The position numbers were made by a program, and so were the translations under genes. This document shows, piece by piece, positions 33,132 through 39,837 of a stretch of DNA of 39,837 nucleotides (position 1 is its first letter; each line of letters begins with the position of its first letter). Below the pieces are notes generated by a model. That model had not been told where the DNA came from, did no database searches, and was given only the letters and a program-made list of their open reading frames with translations. The DNA comes from Vitrella brassicaformis (lineage: Eukaryota > Sar > Vitrellaceae): contig CDMY01000908.1 of the NCBI GenBank assembly GCA_001179505.1, forward strand, positions 200,835 through 240,671. Reading direction: 5' to 3'.

Positions 33132-35558
33132 TGTCTGGTGCGATTGGTGCGTTGTGCTGCTTGTGGTGCTCTCAATGTCGGTTGATCGATCTTTGACACT
33201 GACACGCGTATATGTGTGTGTATGTAAAGCCAACGAGTCAATGAATCATTCATCAATCAAAAGATCAAACTCGGCGCCCTCACTCCCTCGCTCACTCACT
33301 CACTCACACAGTCTGACACGCGTTCACTCGCTCACTCACATGACTGCACTGTTTGACTGTCCATACACGCCAGCTGCAGCACAAGCAACAAAAGGAACCA
33401 AACAGATGAGTGGGTGAGTGCGTGACTGAGAATCATCGATATGCACAGCTCGCTCCGCTGCAGGCAGGCAGGCAGGCAGGCAGGCGGTAAGAAAACACAT
33501 ATCGATCATCGACAGAAGCAAGGAAAAATGGCCATCCGTGTGTGTGCACGTGCATCAAGTCCATCTCCATCTGTCTGGCTGTCTGGCTGTCCCTCTCTGT
33601 GTGCAGATCAGGGCAGACACAAAACAGGACGAGAGAGAGCATGCAGGTGTGTTCGTCGACTTAAGGGCAAAGACCAAACCATCTTAAATACGCCCATTCC
33701 ATTCCTTTGCGAGCCAGCGTGAGTGAGTGAGTTCGGTCATCGAAAGATATCCACAAGACAAGACAAACTCCCTCTCTGTGCGTCTGCCTCGCTGCGCTAC
33801 CACCCGGACTCGTCAGGCGTTCATCCGTGTCGTCTGACGCGACCAGGGCAAAAGCATGCCGAGCCCGGTGTTGAGCGCACCGAGATCACATCGCATCAGG
33901 ACAATCGCAATAAGGCCACCCCACGTCTGTCAACTCACTCGCTCGTCGCACCCATTCGTCCACTCGTCGCCCAAAGAAAGACTTGCGAGAGAAGAGAGAA
34001 AGAGGCAATCAAATCGATGGGGAAAGAGGGGGCAAAAAACGATCGGTAAAGAACACGGTAAGTAACAATATGACATATGACTGATGATCCGGCCAGCCAG
34101 CTGTATACACACACGTGTGAGGCCTGAATGTATGTGTGTGTTGTGTGTGTGTGTGTGTGTGTGGTACACTAGGTGGATATTTATGCGCGCCAGCCAGAAA
34201 ACGGACAAGGGGACAAATCATCACTCTCTCGTCCATCGACACGTACTGTGCCGTGCCGTGTGTTGTGTGGCGTGAGGGAAGGCAGGACGGCCACTCAGGT
34301 ATCGCTCACCCACCCAGCACACGGAATCAACCAACCAACGAAGGAAAACACGCAGAGGAAACAGCGAAAGAGAGAGAGGGGAGAGGGAGGGGAGAAGGGG
34401 AGAAACCAATGACAACCAAGGACAACGAACAAACAAACAACCGACCAACAGCAGCAACAAGGAGGCACTAAGATGAGAAAGACGGTATGATGATGCATGT
34501 ATGCACGGCATGATTGGTAGGCAGCAGTATTCACAGGTAGATGGGGAAAGGGGAGGCAGGGAGGGAAGGTGAGAGGGGCCAGCAGCGTAGCTATAGCAGT
34601 AGCAGCGCTTTAGCTCTTCACACAACGCAGCGCAGCCACACATCGACGGGACAGACAGACGGCCAGCCAGCCAGCCGCCCACCCATATGTGATGCGCCAG
34701 CTTTATAACACGTATCACGCATTCAAGAATGACACACACGCACGGCACGATGCATACATAGCACATACATACAACAAAAAGATGGAAAAGGGGGGCTGGT
34801 GGGGTACACAGCGCCTGTACTTCTCTGTACTTCTCTCTATGCAGCAGGCAGCTGTCAGTAGATCAAAACACACCAACGCCACGGTGATGGGGCGAGTCGA
34901 AAACACAGACGCCAGAGGTGCCTCCGCTGCCTCGACGGCTCGGCGAACGATCAAGGCCATGATCGCTCACCGGGCCTCCAGGGCACGCAGTACACATCTG
35001 CGCGTCTGCGGTCGACCCGCCCAGCCGCACACTGCATGGTGGAACACCGATTGTGCGACTTCTTAGATGTCTCTCCTTTACTGGGCTGTCTGTCTGTCTG
35101 TTTTTTCGGTCTGTCAGGTCAGCCAATCGGGCAGCAAGTCAGCTCTAAAGCGAGTTGGTACCATCTCAGGTCAATCGAGTTGTCTCTCTCTCTGTCTGGT
35201 TGCTGCCTTGACACACACAGGTAGGTAGGTCCGTGTAGTGCACGTCACGTGTATGTATGTACTGTACACACAATTGAAAGCACACCAACCGATATATCGA
35301 ATCGAGCCATCATCGACCAAACCGATGCAGCCAATGCATTCATTCACTCATCCACTCATCCACACATCCAAGTCATCCGTCCGTATCCATATGCACACAA
35401 ACTCGAGCCAGTCCAACGGGCAGAATCCACCGCCCATCCATCCATCCATCGCGATCCATCTCTTCATTTGACACCCACCCTCCCATCCACCCCTCACCAA
35501 GTCATTCGTCCATCCATCCATCCATCCATTCTTCCTTGTTTGTGTCATAAGTTGAGAC

Positions 35559-35580
35559 GCCGGCCGGCCGGCCGGCCGGC
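35559..35580. repeat. (CCGG)n self-complementary array
   Basis: Five CCGG units in tandem; the whole run is its own reverse complement and can form a hairpin. Confidence 0.9.
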
Positions 35581-36135
35581 AGTGGGCTGTCTCTGTCTGT
35601 CTGTAAGGGACTCACTAGAAAACAATCCGGGGGCGGGCTATCCACCAACCAAACAACCAAGCAACCAAAACGTCTGTCAACTCGATCCACATCGACCAAT
35701 CGTCAAGAGGACACAACACACACTCAGGCAGACACACAGGCAGGGTCCTCTTGTCGATCTGAATTCGTTGTAGCAGCGTGTAGCTGCACCCAGAAGCACC
35801 CACCCACCCATTCACAGACATACCCACAACGCACTCACGCATACACACAAATACACCCACACACATACACATGTACATACATACATATAGACAGATGGAG
35901 AAAGAGCCAATGCGGCGGGCCGGGGTAGGACAAACCTGCCTGTGTGGGTGTGGTATGGACACCCATCAATCTGTCCGTCCGTCTGTCTGTATTCGCCCCG
36001 TCCACCGACCGGCCGACCAACGGAGAAGCGACAAAAGCGGCTCCCTCTCTCCCTGCCGGCCTGTCTGTCTGTCTGCAGCTGTCACTGCACTGCACAGCCA
36101 TCCATCCATCCATCCAGCTACTAGCAACACATCAC

Positions 36136-36161
36136 ACCCAACCCAACCCAACCCAACCCAG
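36136..36161. repeat. (ACCCA)n array
   Basis: Five tandem ACCCA units, flanked by CCAT and CAGC arrays. Confidence 0.9.
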
Positions 36162-36549
36162 CCCACCACACGCCAGCAGACAGACAAGAACAGAGGGAAG
36201 AGACAGAGAGGAATAGAGAGAAAGAAGCGTAGCAGACAGCCAGCCAGCCAGCCAGCCATCATCCATCCATCACACTCGCGATCCAAAGGAAGGCATGGAT
36301 GGATGATCCCTTAACGAATACATAGAGAGAATCGGGGAGAGGGAGAGAGAATCTTACTGTCTGTCTGTATGAGTCGGCCGCTCAATGTGTGAATGTATGT
36401 TGTATGTACGTGGCCCATAGCACCACAGTGCACACACACTGCATCGCCCGCTTCACACCAAGACCTGCACACACAGCCAAACACACAATAGAGCAGCCAT
36501 CCATCTCAAAAGGGCGCACGCATTTCAGCTCCGCTCCTCACTCGCTCAC

Positions 36550-39453
36550 CTAGCTAGCGAATGCACAGAAGCGAACAGGCTGTCCTACACGGCCTCTGTG
36601 CTCGTTTCTCGTCCTTGGAAGGTGACGATGTTCCCACTCCCATGGCAAGAGGAAAACTGCACCGTGGGACAGGCATCGTCGGCATACTGACCACACACAG
36701 CACATGAAGGCCGCATAACCAATGCACCCTGTTTGCTCTCTCTCTCGCTGTAGGTATCCTGCTCGCCAAAAATTGGTGTCTCCTTTGCTGTGCGGCGACC
36801 TGGGGGGCCACGAGCCACTAGAACCAGCTCCTGCTTGCATCGGGGAGAGGGCAGGGGGCGGGGCAGCAGCAGCAGCAGCAGGCAGAGACATATGGCGGAG
36901 ATGGTACCCCCGCACGCTATTCCACACGTGCACGCCATGGTAGCCAGGCGGCACCGACCGGGCATACGGCAGATACCGACCGCCGGAAGCAGAAGGGCCG
37001 CCCCACTGAGGCAGGTACGAATAATGGTGGCTCTGGGCCGGTTGAGGAGGCATCATGTGCGCACTCTGCGGCGAAGAGCGGGGAATTCCGGCGACGGTCG
37101 GGCTGGCGGCCGTGCTGACCGTGCTGCGATCGCTGGCCAGCACCGGCTTGACGTTGCTGTAGCCGGCAAACCGGTGCTGGAGTGGCTGGTATGGCTGGTA
37201 TGCAGGAGAGGTAGGGGTGGGGGTGGGGGTGGAAGTGGGGATGTTGGCCTGCGGCCGAGCGACGTGCTGCTGGTGGTGTGGCGACCAGAAAGACGGCGAG
37301 GCATCCATGCGGGAAAGGGGAGAGAGGGGCGAGTAGGGTGCGCCTGCCACGCCTGCCATCAGTGGGCCGGCGTGCGGGTGGGCGGGGGAGGGGGAGGGGC
37401 AGGGCGTGCCTATGGTGTGGGTGTTGGTGGCGGGGTAAGGGGGCCGGGCAGCGATCGGGAGGGTCAGCTTCTGCTGTGTGCCGGTGGGCAGCTGCACAGG
37501 GGCAGCATGAGAAGGGGGCCCCTTCCTGCTGCTCTCGGCCTGATCGACACATCCAGGGCAGCAATCAACACGAAAAGACAAATGCACCCATGGATGGGTC
37601 AGATTCTCCCCTCGGCACCCATCCAGCCCGCCACGCACCTGTGCGAATGTCCGTCGGGGGAAGTCCGGTGTGCGATCGTCGGCCACATTTACGTGAGAGG
37701 CAGAACTACCCCCACCTGCTCCACCATTGGCTGGTGTGGCATCCTCCATCATGTGGTCCACCACTGCCGGGCTCGCATCGCTGTCCGCAGCTATGTCAAT
37801 GGGCCCGTCGTCCATGATGTCCTCCACGGCGGCGGCTGCTGCAGCTGGTGCGAACTGCTCCGCCTTCAGGTGAGCGCGGAACCACGGATGTGTCAATGCC
37901 TGTTGCGACAAAAAGGGATACATGCGCGTGAGTGGTGCGTTGGTGTGGGTGTGGGTGTGGTTGTGGTGGTGGTGGTGGAAGGGTTACCTCGTTGGCAGTG
38001 GTTCGTGAGAGGGGGTCGCGCGAGAGCATCGCCGCCAGCAGGTCGTAGAGGGACGACGAGAGGCCGGGAAGGCTCTCCATCAACACGCCCACAGACACCT
38101 GAACACCAACGAACAGCATCCACGGTGTGTTACTTACCTTCATCTTCGTGTGCGTCAGTCGGTGTGTTTATCACCTGTTCGTTCGGCTCTCGTGTGTCGT
38201 CGTCTCTGTCGCAGTACTCTAGAAACTCGAGCCGCTCCGGCAGGTTCTCGTGACACGACAGCAACTCTATCAGCGACACACCTGTGTTGAAGATCAAACA
38301 ACACACGCGCAGAACACATGGACGATGTCTCGTTCTTTCCCCAGTTGGTGTGTGTGCATGACTCTCACTCACCAGCCGCAAAGATGTCACGCCCCGTTTC
38401 TACTCTGAGTGGGTCTCGCTGGCCCCCCGCATCGTGGCACAGCTCTACATTCATGTCGGCATCCTGACCATCCAGTTACACACACGACACACACCACGTG
38501 TCCGTTTGTTGAAGGTCTCCGCTTGTGTGTCGTATGCGCGTCAGTCTCCTTACGTTGGGATTGGCCACGTCGTGTGTGTCGTGGTCGTCAATATGGTGCG
38601 GCACGACTTTGAGCAGGTCCAGGTCGATCAGGTACACGCGGCTTTGAGCGGACCGCTCCTCACGCACTATGTTGGTCAGCTGCAGGCACACACACACGCT
38701 CCCTCCGACCACTGCTTCGTCTGTGTGCGTGCGTGCGTGTGTGTGTGGAGGGGCATCAAGGTACCTTCACGTCGTTGTGTGTGATTCTCTTGCTGTGTAG
38801 GTATCGCAGCGCCTTGAGCACCTGGTGGAAGTAGCCGGCCGCCTCTCGCTCACTAGTGGGCCGGCAGTCCTCCAGATGGCCACCTGCACACACAGAGAGG
38901 GGCCGCATCACACCACCATACAGACACCAGTGTGTGGAAAGGCATGTGTCTGTACTGATGGGTGCGCACCTTTGCAGAAAGGCATGCAGAAGGCCTTCTG
39001 TTGTTTGGTGTGGTGCTCCTCGACAATGGGGATGACATTCTCGTGACACAGCTGGTGATGGGACGCCACTGCACTGCCCACAAACGACTCGCCCATCGTC
39101 TGCACCAACCACACACACAACATAGAAACGACTCACTCAGGCTCAGGCAATGCAACACATGCCGCTCCCCTTCCCCTACAAAGATGAGTTGCCCCTTTCT
39201 GACCAGTCTGTCAATGTCTTCGTTATCCTGCACTTTAAGCGCATAGGCGCGCCCCCCCCTCTCCACGCGATGCACCGATGAGAAGCCCCCCTCAATCACG
39301 TCATCGTCGCAACTCACAAACCGGTACCCACGGCCCTCCCAATACGCCTGCACCACACACAGCACACCCCCAATGAAGCTGTGTGTCGGCCGTTGGTGGC
39401 GAGACACGAGTCACAGAGTGCCTCACCCTCATGTCAGAGTTGATGCGCTCCAT
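36550..39453 (-). CDS. Protein kinase with variant catalytic motifs and long disordered tail, about 709 aa
   Basis: Exons 39453-39427, 39347-39180, 39099-38970, 38883-38765, 38679-38554, 38463-38373, 38281-38175, 38098-37988, 37899-37639 and 37539-36550 close in phase (2130 nt). A degenerate Gly loop (IEGGFSSVHRV) precedes YALKV (Lys47). The hinge region reads FCMPFCKGGHLEDC. The catalytic loop is THNDVKLTN: HND replaces HRD, while Asp146, Lys148 and Asn151 remain. The metal motif is DLD (Asp167) instead of DFG. GRDIFAAGVSLIELL is subdomain IX, SRDPLSRTTANEALTHPWF is subdomain XI. After about residue 320 the tail is Ala/Pro/Ser-rich with acidic patches, possibly regulatory. A 41-nt intron near 36727-36687 would change the last residues and move the stop to 36554. 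Not closely related to the 16930 kinase. Activity is possible because all metal- and phosphate-contacting residues persist. Confidence 0.85.
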
Positions 39454-39510
39454 GGCGTCAGTGTCGTCTGGGGGCGCTGTGAATGACTTGATTGAGGGAG
39501 GGAGCGAGCG

Positions 39511-39526
39511 GAGCGGAGCTCCGCTC
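39511..39526. repeat. Perfect 16-bp palindrome in the kinase promoter
   Basis: GAGCGGAGCTCCGCTC, 58-73 bp upstream of the minus-strand start at 39453. Could be a dimer-binding site or a small hairpin; role unknown. Confidence 0.7.
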
Positions 39527-39658
39527 GCTGAGGGAGGGGCGGTGCAGCAAGCTATCTCTCGGCGCCTCTACTCCTCCCCTATCACTTGGCCTCAACAAAG
39601 GGGTCAAGGTGGCTCGCGGTGAATCAGAGAGCGCCTTTTCGTCCTTCCTTTGTTCGAG

Positions 39659-39670
39659 CTGAGCTCGCAG
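39659..39670 (-). promoter_or_regulatory. TGAGCTCGC element upstream of the 36550-39453 kinase
   Basis: CTGAGCTCGCAG on the + strand, about 206 bp upstream of the kinase start. Same core as at 4294, 9681 and 12705. Confidence 0.35.
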
Positions 39671-39689
39671 TCCGCAGTCGAGCTTGCAG

Positions 39690-39837
39690 CACGGAGAAGA
39701 TCGGCCTCACCGATGCCCACCGCATCGCACCCGCAGCGTACTTCGGCGCAGGGGCGGTGGTGTTGGCTGATGTGCTCGCCCGCCACGAAGGCGCCGCCTG
39801 GATGCCGGTGCACGGACGCGCCGGGCTCGAGGCGCAG
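39690..39837 (+). CDS. Open frame running off the right edge, unknown (partial)
   Basis: An open frame of about 49 codons reading KIGLTDAHRIAPAAYFGAG, VVLADVLARHEGAAW and MPVHGRAGLEAQ, which continues past the window. GC-rich third positions and the alternating hydrophobic pattern look like real coding. A possible acceptor (GAGCTTGCAG) precedes it at about 39688. The segment lacks the CA/TG repeats of the rest of the window. It may be the first coding exon of a plus-strand gene divergent from the kinase, or a foreign or assembly-edge sequence. No family assigned. Confidence 0.3.

Larger units (their letters stand above)
33132..36549. other. 3.4-kb gene-free, repeat-rich stretch
   Basis: No splice-consistent gene on either strand. 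Contents include CAGG units (33462-33486), (TG)n (34133-34162), purine-rich tracts (34360-34410), a CCGG array (35559-35580), CCAT arrays (35440-35530 and 36099-36116), an ACCCA array (36136-36161) and CAGC units (36239-36260). Open frames here are short and repeat-encoded. It may hold UTRs, a non-coding RNA or regulatory DNA, but nothing diagnostic is visible. Confidence 0.6.

Noticed and set aside
29267-36260. Regularly repeated short units considered as a CRISPR array
   Set aside because: They are simple microsatellites without unique spacers of constant length, in clearly eukaryotic DNA.
15699-36549. Search for transposons in gene-poor parts
   Set aside because: No reverse transcriptase, transposase or integrase reading, no long terminal repeats and no clear terminal inverted repeats with target duplications were seen. 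The inverted kinase arms are gene-derived.
36790-38253. Long plus-strand open frame (487 codons) rich in Arg/Gly
   Set aside because: Antisense to the kinase tail exons and introns. It is a by-product of high GC and skewed codon use, with Arg/Gly/Val runs and no domain.

Overview
The window is nuclear DNA of an intron-rich protist. Almost every gene is split by short GT-AG introns (about 40-250 nt), many with a TG/CA-repeat run just before the acceptor. There is no operon structure, ribosome-binding pattern, prophage or CRISPR array. GC-rich coding, secretory leaders on otherwise plastid/ER-like unknowns, LRR and kinase families and the intron style suggest an alveolate alga. A chromerid such as Vitrella is my best guess, but this is inference and the sequence contains no decisive species marker.

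Layout. 1-1560 (-): 5' part of a poly(A)-binding protein with three RRMs, running off the left edge. 2184-3247 (+): poorly resolved gene with a terminal membrane exon. 3401-4222 (-): unknown protein. 4456-4811 (+): doubtful small membrane protein. 5369-9529 (-): a 1208-residue low-complexity/coiled-coil protein whose seven exons join in frame. 9779-10447 (+): 189-aa secreted or plastid-targeted protein. 11874-12667 (-): 167-aa protein with a secretory leader. 13015-15698 (+): 14-exon membrane-anchored dihydroorotate dehydrogenase.

16930-24327 is the most unusual part. An intact protein kinase with a coiled-coil tail (16930-20037, +) faces a decayed inverted paralogue (20615-22548, -). Next to the paralogue lies an almost perfect inverted copy of about 0.49 kb of the intact kinase (22549-23035). 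That copy abuts and appears to truncate a gene encoding the MIF4G-like domain of the CCR4-NOT scaffold CNOT1 (22995-24327, -). The intact kinase also has an internal tandem duplication of an exon pair.

24546-28854 (+): multi-pass membrane protein fused to leucine-rich repeats, sharing a 218-bp divergent promoter with the CNOT1 fragment. 30330-31153 (-): 247-aa single-span membrane protein. 31613-33131 (-): 330-aa multi-pass protein, nine exons all in phase. 33132-36549: repeat-rich, no gene supported. 36550-39453 (-): a second, unrelated protein kinase with HND and DLD in place of HRD and DFG. 39680-39837: an open frame reaching the right edge, possibly the start of another gene.

The genes do not form one pathway. 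They cover mRNA metabolism (PABP, CNOT1 fragment), pyrimidine synthesis (DHODH), signalling (kinases) and unknown secretory or membrane proteins. Exon boundaries were placed by eye from GT/AG signals and reading-frame continuity. Where the phases close exactly I say so.
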